From: Magnetospirillum sp.
GTDB lineage: Bacteria; Pseudomonadota; Alphaproteobacteria; CACIAM-22H2
Length of the DNA: 64,000 bases
Direction of reading: 5' to 3'
Assembly (NCBI GenBank): GCA_027532905.1
Contig: JAPZUA010000001.1
Coordinates: 1,037,950-1,101,949, forward strand
Shown here in pieces: positions 8,591 to 17,567 of this stretch. Made by a program: the position numbers and the translations under genes. The notes below the pieces were generated by a model, which ran no database searches, was not told where the DNA came from, and worked only from the letters and a program-made list of their open reading frames with translations. How positions within the stretch are numbered: the first letter of the stretch is position 1; the number at the start of each line of letters is the position of its first letter.

Positions 8591-9646
8591 ATGAAAAAAC
8601 ATCTGAACCGTCGCCAGTTCGGCACGGCCCTGCTGGGGGCCGGTGCCGCCACGCTCGCGGCACCCGCGATCTTCGGCCTCAATGCCGTGGCGCAGATCCG
8701 CCGCGGCGACGAGCTCGTCGTCGGTATCTGGGGCGGCGCGCAGGAACGCATCACGCGCCAGCACATCGTGCGCCCGCTCGAAGAGAAGCACGGCGTCAAG
8801 ATCAACTACGTGCTCGGCGGCACGCCCGAGCGGCGCGCGCGCGCATATCAAGAGCGCGGCCGGCCGTCCTTCGACCTGCTCTATCTGAACATCTCCGAAA
8901 GCCGCAAAGCGGTCAAAGACGGGGTCACGCAAGCGCCCGCCCTCGACCGTGTGCCGAACGCGAAGTTCCTCTACGAGCCGGCCAAGCTCGGCGGCTACGG
9001 GGTCGCCTTCAATCCCGTTACGATCGTCTACGACAAGCGCAAGGGCTCGATTTCGTCGTGGAAAGATTTGTGGAAGCCCGAATGGAAGGGCCGCATCGCT
9101 TGGCCGAGCTATCCGGGTGCGCAAGGCGAGTCGGCACTTCTCATGGCAGCCAAAGTGTGGGGCGGATCCGAACGCAATATCGACATTGGATTCCAGAAGA
9201 TCCGCGAGTTGAAGCCGTTTGCGGCCATTCAGGGCAGCCAGGACCAGCTTTATACGATGTTCGACCAGGGGGTCGCCGATATCTCGATCGAGTTCGGCTC
9301 TTTCACGCGCAGCTACGCCGAAACGCGCAATGCCAACATCGAGATCGCATCGCCGATCGAGGGTCAGGCCTTGGCGCAGAACGTCGCGTGCCCCACGGTT
9401 GGCACGACGAAGCAAGCGTTGGTCGAAGCCTTTATCGACCTGCATTTGGGCGAAGCCTGCCAGCTTGCTTACGCACGCGAGATCTACTATTCGCCGACCG
9501 TGAGCAATCTCACGATCCCGGCCGATCTCCGACCGAAGCTCGTAATCGGCGACGACGTCAAAAAGCTGGTCGACTTTGATCGGGAGCACGTCGCAGACCA
9601 GCAATCGACGTGGTCTTCGCGCTACAACCGCGAAATCGCAGGCTGA
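8591..9646 (+). CDS. Extracellular solute-binding protein, PotD-like, Tat-exported
   Basis: The 351-aa protein starts at ATG 8591, preceded by AAAGAGGAG. It has a twin-arginine signal (NRRQFGTALLGAGAATLAAP). The mature part shows the PotD/PBP2 pattern: ELVVGIWGGAQERITRQHI, VAFNPVTIVYDKRKG and SSWKDLWKPEWKGRIAWPS. It would bind its ligand in the periplasm and deliver it to the downstream permease. Tat export fits folding before export. The ligand is uncertain: polyamine, opine or another amino compound. It lies between the ATPase and the fused permease. Confidence 0.88.
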   Translation: MKKHLNRRQFGTALLGAGAATLAAPAIFGLNAVAQIRRGDELVVGIWGGAQERITRQHIVRPLEEKHGVKINYVLGGTPERRARAYQERGRPSFDLLYLNISESRKAVKDGVTQAPALDRVPNAKFLYEPAKLGGYGVAFNPVTIVYDKRKGSISSWKDLWKPEWKGRIAWPSYPGAQGESALLMAAKVWGGSERNIDIGFQKIRELKPFAAIQGSQDQLYTMFDQGVADISIEFGSFTRSYAETRNANIEIASPIEGQALAQNVACPTVGTTKQALVEAFIDLHLGEACQLAYAREIYYSPTVSNLTIPADLRPKLVIGDDVKKLVDFDREHVADQQSTWSSRYNREIAG

Positions 9647-9686
9647 CGAAACACCGTCCAGCCAAGCGCGGAAGGACCACGACGAT

Positions 9687-11402
9687 ATGACTCGCGACCG
9701 CGTTTGGTTGGGCGTTCTCCTCTCGGTTCCGGCGACGGCATGGCTTGCCGTCGCCTTCGCCGCTCCCTTGGTCGTCGTTGCCCTGCTGTCGCTGCAGGAA
9801 ACAGCCGATCCGTTTGCGGCCCTGTCGCTCGTACCGTCTTTCAAACAATTCGCCGACATTCTCGGCGACCGCTACTTCCTCGGCATCATCGCCGAGACGA
9901 TCCTGCTCGGCTTGGGCGTGACCGTTGGGGCCGTCGTGCTCGGCTATCCGCTCGCCATGTGGCTGGCGGGTTTGCCGCCGCGCTGGCGCTCGGTTGCGTT
10001 TGCTGTCGTGCTGATTCCGCTTCTCACGAACGTCGTCGTGCGCTCGCTCGGCATCGTGCTGCTGCTCGCCCCAGACGGGCTGTTCAACAGCGCCTTGCGA
10101 CCCTTCGGGCTCGCGCGCCCGCAAGGCTATGTGTTCACGCATTTCGCCGTCGCGATCGCGTTGATCCAGGTGTTTTTGCCGTTCATGGTGCTGTCGCTTT
10201 ACGACTCGCTCGCCAATCTCGACGGCCGCCTCAAAGAGGCCGCCGCATCGCTGGGGGCCTCGCGCGCGCGCATCTTTTTTGCGGTGACCTTGCCATTGTC
10301 GCTGCAGGGTTTGCGCGCGGGCGTCACCATCGTGTTCCTGCTGTCGTCGACCGCCTACGTGTCGGCGACGATCCTTGGCGGCAAGAAGGTCTGGACCACC
10401 GGCATGATCGTCTGGCAGGAGGCGCTGCAGAATCTTAATGCGCCGACGGCCGCCGCCCTTGCCATGATCATGCTCGCCTGGGGCATCGCTTTCGCGTTCC
10501 TGGCCGAGCGCATCGTGCGCCGCTTCTCGCCGTGGCTGACTCCCGAGGGGCCGCGGCGCGCGTCGCTTGCCCTGCCCGCCGCATTCGAACGCGTGCTGGT
10601 GCGGGTGGCCGATATCAGCGGCCAAGCGCTGTGGCATGCGCTGCTCGCTCTCGGCATTTTCTTGCTGCTGTTCCCGCTGATGCTCGTGGCCGTGCAGTCC
10701 TTCAACGACGTGCCGCAGGCGAGCGTGGCGGGTTTCCGCGCCTTTACGTTCAAATGGTACGCGGCCGTTTTCGAGGTCGGATCGTATTTGCGCGCCTTCG
10801 AGATTTCAGCACAGCTCGCCGCCGCCTCCGTCGCCTGCGCGCTCGCTTTGGCGCTGCCGGCCGCCTTCGTGCTCGTGCGCTTCGGCTATCCGGGGCGCGG
10901 TGCCGTGCAGGCTTTCTGGATGCTGCCGCTCGCGCTGCCGCATGTCGCGATCGGCGTGGGCATGCTGCGGCTGCTGCAATGGTATATCGCGATCCCGCCG
11001 TTCATGGGGCTGCTGCTTGTGCATGTGGTGCTGATCGTACCGTTTGCGATTTCGCTGCTGCGCAGCTCGGTTTTGCAGCTCGACACCGCACTCGAACAGG
11101 CGGCAGCCTCGCTAGGGGCAAACCCGGTGCGCGTATTTTTCCTGATCGTGCTGCCCAATCTCGCACCGGGCCTGGCGGTCGCGGGCATCATCGGGTTCCT
11201 CATCTCGTTCGGCGAGGTGACGGTCACCTCGTTCCTCACCACCGCGCGGCTCACCACGCTGCCGGTGCGCATCTACGCCGAGGCGAGTTTCAGCCTGGAG
11301 CCGACCGTGCACGCGGTCTCGACCCTGCTGATTCTGGCGACCGTCGCCCTGCTTGCGATCGTCAACCGCTTCGTAAAGCTCGACCGCGTCTGGGCAAAAT
11401 AG
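9687..11402 (+). CDS. Fused double ABC permease (PotB-PotC type)
   Basis: At 571 residues this is two inner-membrane permease domains in one chain. Each half carries the cytoplasmic EAA loop: LKEAAASLGASRARIFF in the first and LEQAAASLGANPVRVFF in the second. About 12 membrane helices are visible. Polyamine-type importers usually have separate PotB and PotC proteins (as at 44394-46042 here), so this is a fusion variant. The start is ATG 9687, 40 bp after the binding-protein gene. It completes the importer with the two upstream genes. Confidence 0.9.
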   Translation: MTRDRVWLGVLLSVPATAWLAVAFAAPLVVVALLSLQETADPFAALSLVPSFKQFADILGDRYFLGIIAETILLGLGVTVGAVVLGYPLAMWLAGLPPRWRSVAFAVVLIPLLTNVVVRSLGIVLLLAPDGLFNSALRPFGLARPQGYVFTHFAVAIALIQVFLPFMVLSLYDSLANLDGRLKEAAASLGASRARIFFAVTLPLSLQGLRAGVTIVFLLSSTAYVSATILGGKKVWTTGMIVWQEALQNLNAPTAAALAMIMLAWGIAFAFLAERIVRRFSPWLTPEGPRRASLALPAAFERVLVRVADISGQALWHALLALGIFLLLFPLMLVAVQSFNDVPQASVAGFRAFTFKWYAAVFEVGSYLRAFEISAQLAAASVACALALALPAAFVLVRFGYPGRGAVQAFWMLPLALPHVAIGVGMLRLLQWYIAIPPFMGLLLVHVVLIVPFAISLLRSSVLQLDTALEQAAASLGANPVRVFFLIVLPNLAPGLAVAGIIGFLISFGEVTVTSFLTTARLTTLPVRIYAEASFSLEPTVHAVSTLLILATVALLAIVNRFVKLDRVWAK

Positions 11403-11472
11403 GGTTAACGAATATCTCTTGCGCGATTTGGCCGCTGCGCTAGGATAAGGGTCTTGTTTTCGGGAGAGTTCG

Positions 11473-11688
11473 ATGGCTTCCAGCATCAGCGACAGCGTAC
11501 CCGGCGGCACGCCGCAGACCCAGCGCCCGACCGAAACGTCGCAGACGGCCCCGTCGAGCGCCACGCGCGACGGCATCACGCGCCGCGACACCGTGCCCGC
11601 GAACCAAGAAAGCGTGACGCGCGCCGATGCGCCCCCGCCGCCGCCCGCTGGCACCCAGCGCGGCCAGACGGTCGATATCAGCGTCTAA
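11473..11688 (+). CDS. Small Pro/Thr/Ser-rich protein with C-terminal RGQTVDISV
   Basis: The 71-residue hydrophilic protein starts at ATG 11473 behind GGGAGAG. It is low complexity: SDSVPGGTPQTQRPTETSQT, then APPPPPAGTQ. It ends in RGQTVDISV. A related C-terminus (RGNTLDVQA) occurs on the 56-aa protein at 55757 and a looser one (RGGTSFFA) at 55547, each after a proline stretch. No signal peptide or known domain is seen. It may be disordered with a short C-terminal binding motif. No function is assigned. Confidence 0.6.
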   Translation: MASSISDSVPGGTPQTQRPTETSQTAPSSATRDGITRRDTVPANQESVTRADAPPPPPAGTQRGQTVDISV

Positions 11689-11718
11689 GAAAAGTCGGTC
11701 GGCTCCGGCGACAGCGTT

Positions 11719-13305
11719 TTAGTTCGCCGCCAGCCACACCCCGCCCAAATCCTGGCCGAGCAGATGCGACGGCGTGATGTGCCAGCCGCGCACATTTGCG
11801 GCGAGCGGCACGATGCGCGTGAACCAGAACAGCGGCACCGTGTAGGCCAAATCGAACGTATGGATCTGGAAGTCGCGCACCAGCGCCTTGCGCTTGCCGA
11901 AATCGGTCTCGCGCTCTTGGGCGTCGAAGATTTCGTCGAGACGCCGGTCGAGATGGCGCGACACGTTGAAGCCCGGCACGCGGTCGATCGAGATGAAGCG
12001 CCGCAGTTGGAAGTTCGGCTCGTCGGCGAACTCGGTCGTGAAATCGAGCATCACCTGGAACTGGCCCGAGGTGCGCGCGGCGAAGTAGGTCGCGCGCTCG
12101 GCCTGGCGCTGCTCGACCGTGACGCCGATCTGGCGCCATTGGTCGATCGCCCACACGGCCACGGTCGGGAAGGGCGGCAGCGACATCGAGATGATCTCGA
12201 AGCGCAGATTGGGCACGCCCGCCTCCTGCAGCAGGCGGCGCGCTTCGGCCCGGTTGCGCGCCATGTCGCGGCCCATGCCGGGATAGGTGGCAAGCTCGGC
12301 CGCTGTCGGCGCGTAAGCGTAGCCCGGTCGCAGCAACGAGCCCACCGCACTCACCTGCGAGACGCGAGAGAGCGATTCGACCGAGCCCCAACGGTCGAGG
12401 GCGAGGTTGAGCGCGCGACGCACGCGCACATCGTCGAACGGTTTCTGCTCGATATTGAAGGACAGAATCAGGCCCGAGAGCCACGACTCTTCTTGGAAGG
12501 CCACGCGCGGGCCCGACACACGCGCTTTTTCGGCGGGGCTGATGCCGCGGAACTCGGCCATCACCTGCCCGCCTTGGATGGCGTTCAGCATCGCCGCCCC
12601 GCTCATCGTCACGGCGCGGAAACCGTCAAGATAGGGCTGACCCTGGCGGAAATAGCCGTCGAAGCGCTTGCCGGTCCAATGCGAGCCGCGCACGCGTTCG
12701 CCGAACACGAACGGGCCCGAGCCCATCGTTTCCTTCTCCGGATAGACCGGATCTTGCGCGAGCTTGGCGGCCGAATAGATGCAATTGAAAGGCGCCGCGA
12801 GATACGTCATGAACGCGGGATTGGCGTTGTTGAGGCGGAAGACGACCGTGTCGGCACTGGGTGCTTCGATCGCGGCCACGTCGGCGAAATGATCGCGCCG
12901 CGCCGAGCGCGCACCACCGGTCGGGTTGCGGATGCGCTCGAAGCTCGCTTTGACGTCGGCCGCCGTCAGCGGCGAGCCGTCGTGGAAGCGCACGGGCTGC
13001 GCGATCTTGAAGCTGTAGGTCTTGCCGTCGGGCGACACGGTCCACGACGTCGCAAGATCGCCCTGAATTTCCGGATATTTGGTCGCGTTGAAGCGCACCA
13101 GGGTCGAATAATGCGGGGCGAGATGGTGGATGACCGCGAAATTCGTCGCCGCATGGCAATCGGTCGTGTCGGGCTCGCCGCCGACCGCGAAAATCAGCTC
13201 GCCACCGCGTCGCGGCGTCTCTTGCGCCGCAGCGCTTCCAACGCCGACGAGGCCAACAAACGCCAATCCAGCGAGGGCGACCCCCGCGAGTGTCCGAAAC
13301 CACAT
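11719..13305 (-). CDS. Oligopeptide/nickel-type ABC substrate-binding protein (SBP_bac_5), orphan
   Basis: The 528-aa protein starts at ATG 13305 with GGGAGAA upstream. It has a Sec signal peptide (FRTLAGVALAGLAFVGLVGV, cleavage near AAAQ). RRGGELIFAVGGEPDTTDCH, WTVSPDGKTYSFKIAQPVRFHDG and DVKASFERI are diagnostic of the DppA/OppA cluster C binding proteins for peptides, nickel or glycosides. No Dpp-type permease or ATPase genes are nearby, so it must share a transporter encoded elsewhere. It is flanked by a small ORF and a divergent hydrolase gene. Confidence 0.9.
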   Translation of the reverse strand: MWFRTLAGVALAGLAFVGLVGVGSAAAQETPRRGGELIFAVGGEPDTTDCHAATNFAVIHHLAPHYSTLVRFNATKYPEIQGDLATSWTVSPDGKTYSFKIAQPVRFHDGSPLTAADVKASFERIRNPTGGARSARRDHFADVAAIEAPSADTVVFRLNNANPAFMTYLAAPFNCIYSAAKLAQDPVYPEKETMGSGPFVFGERVRGSHWTGKRFDGYFRQGQPYLDGFRAVTMSGAAMLNAIQGGQVMAEFRGISPAEKARVSGPRVAFQEESWLSGLILSFNIEQKPFDDVRVRRALNLALDRWGSVESLSRVSQVSAVGSLLRPGYAYAPTAAELATYPGMGRDMARNRAEARRLLQEAGVPNLRFEIISMSLPPFPTVAVWAIDQWRQIGVTVEQRQAERATYFAARTSGQFQVMLDFTTEFADEPNFQLRRFISIDRVPGFNVSRHLDRRLDEIFDAQERETDFGKRKALVRDFQIHTFDLAYTVPLFWFTRIVPLAANVRGWHITPSHLLGQDLGGVWLAAN

Positions 13306-13366
13306 GGCCGTTTCTCCCAGAACAACTTTATGAGACATAGCTTATAGGGCAAGCGGGGGATAGGCA

Positions 13367-14164
13367 ATGGAACAAGGCATTCTGAAACGTCCGGGGGCAG
13401 ACGTGCATTACGGGAGCTTCGGCTCGGGGCCCGCTCTCGTGTTTGCGCACGGGCTCGGCGGCAATGCGCTGTCCTGGTGGCAGCAAGTTCCCTATTTCCA
13501 ACGCGCCTGGCGCTGCGTCGTGTTTTCGCATCGCGGCTTCGCACCTTCGACGGTCGCAAGCGGCCTGCCCGATCCCGCCGACTATGCGGGCGATCTTGCG
13601 GCCCTTGCCGACCATCTCGGTCTCGACGATATGGCGATCGTCGCCCAGTCGATGGGCGGCTGGGGAGCGGTCGAATTTGCGCTGCAAGCCCCGAAGCGCG
13701 TGTGCGCGATTGTGCTGGCCGCCACGAGCGGCACGTTCGACCCGAGTGCGGCCGATCCGAAGGCTTTTGCGGCGTGGCAGGTTTGGGCCGCTGCCGAACG
13801 CGAACGCCTCAACGCGGCTGCGATCCATCCGGCGGCGGGCGAAGCCATGGCCCTGGACCGGCCCGACCTCAAATTCCTCTACAGCAGCATCGATGCGATG
13901 TCGCAGGGGCTCGACAAAGAAGCGCTGCGCAAACGCCTGTTTGCCGCCCGTGTGCGCCCGCTTGGCCATGCCGCGCGTTTGGCCATGCCGGTGCTTGTCG
14001 CATGCGGCGAAAAGGACCCGGTCTTCGCCTCGCCGGTGGGCGCTGCCTTTGCAGCCGCTTTTCCGCAAGGTCGGCACATTGAATTTGCAAAGGCCGGACA
14101 TTCGGCCTATTTCGAAATCGCACCCGAATTCAATCGCCGGATAGAGGCCTTCCTCGCCCCATGA
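13367..14164 (+). CDS. Alpha/beta hydrolase
   Basis: The 265-aa cytosolic protein has an alpha/beta hydrolase fold: oxyanion region FAHGLGGNALSWW, nucleophile elbow AQSMGGW (Ser95), an acid in CGEKDPVF and the catalytic His245 in AGHSAYFE. The family covers esterases, lactonases and C-C bond hydrolases, so the substrate is open. Its stop overlaps the start of the SapC-family gene (ATGA at 14161), and the two are probably one transcription unit. It is divergent from the oligopeptide-type binding protein, with a 61-bp gap. Confidence 0.88.
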   Translation: MEQGILKRPGADVHYGSFGSGPALVFAHGLGGNALSWWQQVPYFQRAWRCVVFSHRGFAPSTVASGLPDPADYAGDLAALADHLGLDDMAIVAQSMGGWGAVEFALQAPKRVCAIVLAATSGTFDPSAADPKAFAAWQVWAAAERERLNAAAIHPAAGEAMALDRPDLKFLYSSIDAMSQGLDKEALRKRLFAARVRPLGHAARLAMPVLVACGEKDPVFASPVGAAFAAAFPQGRHIEFAKAGHSAYFEIAPEFNRRIEAFLAP

Positions 14165-14862
14165 AAGCGCCGATCTTCTACAGCAAGCCCGTGCCCCTTG
14201 CGGCCGAGATCCACGGCACCAAGCGCTATCGCGCCGTCGCCGATTTCCGCTTCGCGCGCGCTGCCAATGCGGTTCCGCTGGGGGCGAGCGAAATGGGGAT
14301 TGCAGCACGCCACTATCCGCTCGTTTTCGCCGCAGCCGAGCCCGGCGGCATCGCCGCGATCATGGGCGTGCAGACGGGCGAAAACCTTTTCGTCGATGCC
14401 GAAGGCAAGTGGGCGCCGGACGTCTACGTGCCGGCCTTCGTGCGCCGCTACCCGTTCGCCTTCGCCGAGCAGGACGACAAGCTCGTCTTGTGCATCGACG
14501 AAGCAGCGAACGCGCTCGACGACGCCGAAGGGCCGTGGCTGTTCAACGTCGACGGCACCACGACCGCGTTCACCGACCAGGTCGTGCAGTTCAACCGCGA
14601 GTTCCAAATCCAAGCGCGTGCGGCCGCCGAATTCGCGACCGCCGCAGCGACGGCGGGCCTGCTTGCCGACAACCGGGCCGAGATCGAAACCCGCAGCGGC
14701 AAGAAGATGACGCTCGGCGGGTTCCGCGTGATCGACCGCGCCAAATTCGAAGCGCTGCCCGACGAAACCTTTCTCGAGTGGCGCAAGCGCGGCTGGCTCG
14801 ACATGGCGGCAGCGCACTTCCTGTCGTTCCATTCCTGGCAGAATCTGATCGCGCGCGCCTGA
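14161..14862 (+). CDS. SapC family protein
   Basis: The 233-aa protein matches the SapC family (PF07277): the Y-S-K-P-V-P-L start, MGIAARHYPLVFA, VQTGENLFVDAEGKWAPDVY and the late FRVIDRAKFEALPDETFLEW. The name comes from a Campylobacter surface-layer export gene, but most proteobacterial members are of unknown role and often lie beside hydroxylase or halogenase genes. There is no signal peptide. It is translationally coupled to the hydrolase upstream and ends 3 bp before the convergent cyclase gene. Confidence 0.85.
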   Translation: MKAPIFYSKPVPLAAEIHGTKRYRAVADFRFARAANAVPLGASEMGIAARHYPLVFAAAEPGGIAAIMGVQTGENLFVDAEGKWAPDVYVPAFVRRYPFAFAEQDDKLVLCIDEAANALDDAEGPWLFNVDGTTTAFTDQVVQFNREFQIQARAAAEFATAAATAGLLADNRAEIETRSGKKMTLGGFRVIDRAKFEALPDETFLEWRKRGWLDMAAAHFLSFHSWQNLIARA

Positions 14863-14865
14863 AAA

Positions 14866-16824
14866 CTATTTCTCGGCCATGGCGAAGACTTCGCCCGTCT
14901 CGCCTTCGCGCAGGCGCTCGAGATGGTATTCGGCAAGCGCATCGTCGGGATAGCGCTTGCACAGATCCTCGAACGCCGCGAGCGCTGCTGGATCGGCGTT
15001 TTTCATGAGTTCGAACGCGGCCAGATAGAGCGTCGTGTTTTCGTCCGTTGCACGCGCACCCGTCAGCGGCTCGAACACGTGGATGGGTTCGGATTTGCCT
15101 TTGACGATCACGCCGCCGACCTTGCGGCACAGCACCTCGGGCGAGGCGTCGCGCGTCTGTTGCGTGATCAGGATGCGCGTGCCGAAATATTTGTTTAGGC
15201 CCTCGAGGCGCGCCGCCGTGTTCACCGCGTCGCCGAGCGCTTTGTATTCGTAGCGGTCGAGCGAGCCGAAATTTCCCACGTTCGCCTCGGCCGTGTGCAC
15301 GCCGATGCGCGTCATGCCGAAATCGACCCCCTTGGCGCGCTCCTCGGCGCGGAAGCGTTCGGAGAATTGGTCGATGTCGAGGGCGGCCTGCAAAGCGCGC
15401 TTGGCATGGTCGGGCTGCTCGCGGGGCGCATTGAACATCGCGTAGATCGCATCGCCCGTGAACTGGTTGATGGTGCCGCCGAACTTCCAGATCTCGCGGC
15501 AGCCGCCATCGAGATAGCGATTGAGAATGTCGGCAAGATGCGCCGCCTCGAGCTTCTCCGACAGCGTCGTGAAGCCTTGCACGTCGGTGAAGATCAGCGA
15601 CATCGGACGGCGGCTTGCCGAGAGGTCGAGCTTCTTGGGATCCTTGACGATCTCCTGCAGCAATTCGCCCGACACGTATTTGCTGAACACGCCTTGGATG
15701 AATTTCTTCTGCTGGCGCTCGGCACGGCCCGACCACGCGTCCGACAGCCAAAGTGCGAGGCCCAAAGCCACAACGGGCTCGATCAGCGGCAGCAGCAATT
15801 GCCGGTCGCGGAACAGATAGAAGGCGCCGACCCACAGCACGGCGATCGCGACGACCGCACCGGTCGCGCGCAGCCAGATCGGCACGCCCGTATTACCGAG
15901 CGCTGCCCCGATCAACGCAAACAGCGCCAGGGTCGCAACGAGCGGGACGAGGGCGCGATCCTCGGGTGCCACGCGGCCGTCGAGCAGCTGCGCCAGAATA
16001 TGCGCCTGGATCACGATCCCGGCGATGGTCCCCTCGCGCCCTTCGCGGGCCACGGCAAACGGCGTGCGATGGCGGTCGGTCAGCGACAGATCGGCGCCAA
16101 GCAGCACGATCTTGCCGGCGATCCACGCATCGGGCAGCACCGGCACGGCGTGCGAGGGAAAGACGCGGAAGGGCGGCGTCTGCGCATCGGGCTGGCCGCG
16201 CCAGGCGATGATGCGCCGCGATTCCGGGATCGCCACGCCCAGTCGCTCGGCGAGGCGTGCCGCGACGTTGGGCAGGCGCGTGCCGTCGTGGCCTTGGCGC
16301 GGCTGGGGCACGAATCGGATCGTGCCGTCGCGAATGTCGGGCTCGATGTCGGCCAAGCCCCGCCATGCGGGGGCGACGAATTCGTCGAGATACTCGCGCT
16401 GTTCGTCGGTCACGTAGAGCGGCGAATCGCTGTAGCTGATCGCGAACGGAATCGTGAGGGCGGCCAGGACCGCGCGCAATTCGTCGTCCTTGTCTTCTTC
16501 GGTTTCCTGGTCGAGCAGCACGTCGAGCAGCAGCGCTTTGGCGCCCTTGGCCACAAGCGCTTCGATCGTCTTGGCGAGAAACCGGCGGTCGATCGGCGAG
16601 CGGTACGGAAACGACGACAGCGTTTCTTCGTTGATGGCCGCCACCACGATGTCGGGATGCTGCGACTCGGGCGCCGTCACGGTTGCGATACGATAGTCGG
16701 TCGTCCAGCGCTCGGCCGTGCCGACGAACGGAAACAGCCGGAAGATGCCGAACGCGACCGTCGCGGCCAAAACCGCGATCGCAAACGAAACGCCGATGCG
16801 GCGCAAGACGACGGCGGCGCTCAT
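14866..16824 (-). CDS. CHASE2-domain class III adenylate/guanylate cyclase
   Basis: The 652-aa membrane receptor has an N-terminal helix (ISFAIAVLAAT-like, residues 10-30), a periplasmic CHASE2 sensor (about 40-280) and three closely spaced helices (about 285-350). The cytoplasmic cyclase domain runs from about residue 405. Metal aspartates Asp414 (IFTDVQGFT) and Asp458 (TGDAIYAMF) and the catalytic VNTAARLE segment are present. The usual purine-selecting Lys is replaced: GGTINQFTGDA has Asn453-Gln454 where D-K is typical. The start is ATG 16824 (16 bp after the upstream gene) or TTG 16851. It is the last gene of the CHAT operon. Confidence 0.9.
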   Translation of the reverse strand: MSAAVVLRRIGVSFAIAVLAATVAFGIFRLFPFVGTAERWTTDYRIATVTAPESQHPDIVVAAINEETLSSFPYRSPIDRRFLAKTIEALVAKGAKALLLDVLLDQETEEDKDDELRAVLAALTIPFAISYSDSPLYVTDEQREYLDEFVAPAWRGLADIEPDIRDGTIRFVPQPRQGHDGTRLPNVAARLAERLGVAIPESRRIIAWRGQPDAQTPPFRVFPSHAVPVLPDAWIAGKIVLLGADLSLTDRHRTPFAVAREGREGTIAGIVIQAHILAQLLDGRVAPEDRALVPLVATLALFALIGAALGNTGVPIWLRATGAVVAIAVLWVGAFYLFRDRQLLLPLIEPVVALGLALWLSDAWSGRAERQQKKFIQGVFSKYVSGELLQEIVKDPKKLDLSASRRPMSLIFTDVQGFTTLSEKLEAAHLADILNRYLDGGCREIWKFGGTINQFTGDAIYAMFNAPREQPDHAKRALQAALDIDQFSERFRAEERAKGVDFGMTRIGVHTAEANVGNFGSLDRYEYKALGDAVNTAARLEGLNKYFGTRILITQQTRDASPEVLCRKVGGVIVKGKSEPIHVFEPLTGARATDENTTLYLAAFELMKNADPAALAAFEDLCKRYPDDALAEYHLERLREGETGEVFAMAEK

Positions 16825-16840
16825 GCGCGCTTGAGCGCGC

Positions 16841-17557
16841 TCACGGAGCAACGGCGCGTGCCAATGCGCGCGCTTGGTCGTTGCAGCCTTTTTCGATCAT
16901 CCATGCCGCCTGCAGCAGCGGATCGCTGAAGCTTGCGGGCATGCGGTGGATCACCACATTGGCGGCATTGCCGCCGACGTCGAACACGTAGCCGCGCCCA
17001 TCGGCAAGCGGGATGCGTGCGGGCAGCGCAAAACGGTCGCTCTCCGCCGGCCATTGGCCGCGCGCGCGCCAGCTGCGGTCGGCAGGCTCGATCGCAAGCG
17101 CCGTCGCCTCGGCAAAACGCGGCCCCCACAGCACCGGAATAGCGTCGCCCGCAAGGCAGCGTGCGCCTGAGCGGCTCACATCGAGCACCCACGGATCGGG
17201 CAGTTCGACTGCTTCGCCGCCCGCGCGCACGACACCGAGTGCGGCCGTGCCCGCAACGCGCTGGTTCATGAGGTTCTTGAGCGCATCGCCGACATTGGCA
17301 CCGCCCGTTGCCGCTTGACCCGGAGCGGGCGCTTCCTCGTAGGGGCCGCGCAGCTTCAATGAGCGCCCGTCGGATGCGATCAGCGTGAGGCGTTGGCCGG
17401 CCGTGAGCACCAGCACTTTGGTGCCGTCGATCTTGGCGCCGGGCGCCAATTCGATGCCTCTGGCTTCGACCACGACAAGCTCGTTCGCCGTCGCCGCCCC
17501 GGCGAGGCCGACGAAAACTGCAATGGCAGCACTAAGCGATCGAACGATACGACGCAT
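16841..17557 (-). CDS. Exported FecR/SH3-like hypothetical protein
   Basis: The 238-aa protein starts at ATG 17557, only 10 bp after the CHAT gene. It has a signal peptide ending in GAATA-NE. The N-terminal half (LVVVEARGIELAPGAKIDG, TAGQRLTLIASDGRSLKLRG) looks like a beta-rich FecR or SH3-type module; the second half has two cysteines (CLAGDA, EKGCND) that could pair. It sits between the CHAT peptidase and the cyclase, whose CHASE2 sensor would face the same compartment, so a role as ligand or partner of the sensor is plausible but unproven. Confidence 0.75.
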   Translation of the reverse strand: MRRIVRSLSAAIAVFVGLAGAATANELVVVEARGIELAPGAKIDGTKVLVLTAGQRLTLIASDGRSLKLRGPYEEAPAPGQAATGGANVGDALKNLMNQRVAGTAALGVVRAGGEAVELPDPWVLDVSRSGARCLAGDAIPVLWGPRFAEATALAIEPADRSWRARGQWPAESDRFALPARIPLADGRGYVFDVGGNAANVVIHRMPASFSDPLLQAAWMIEKGCNDQARALARAVAP

Positions 17558-17567
17558 GATCGCGAGT

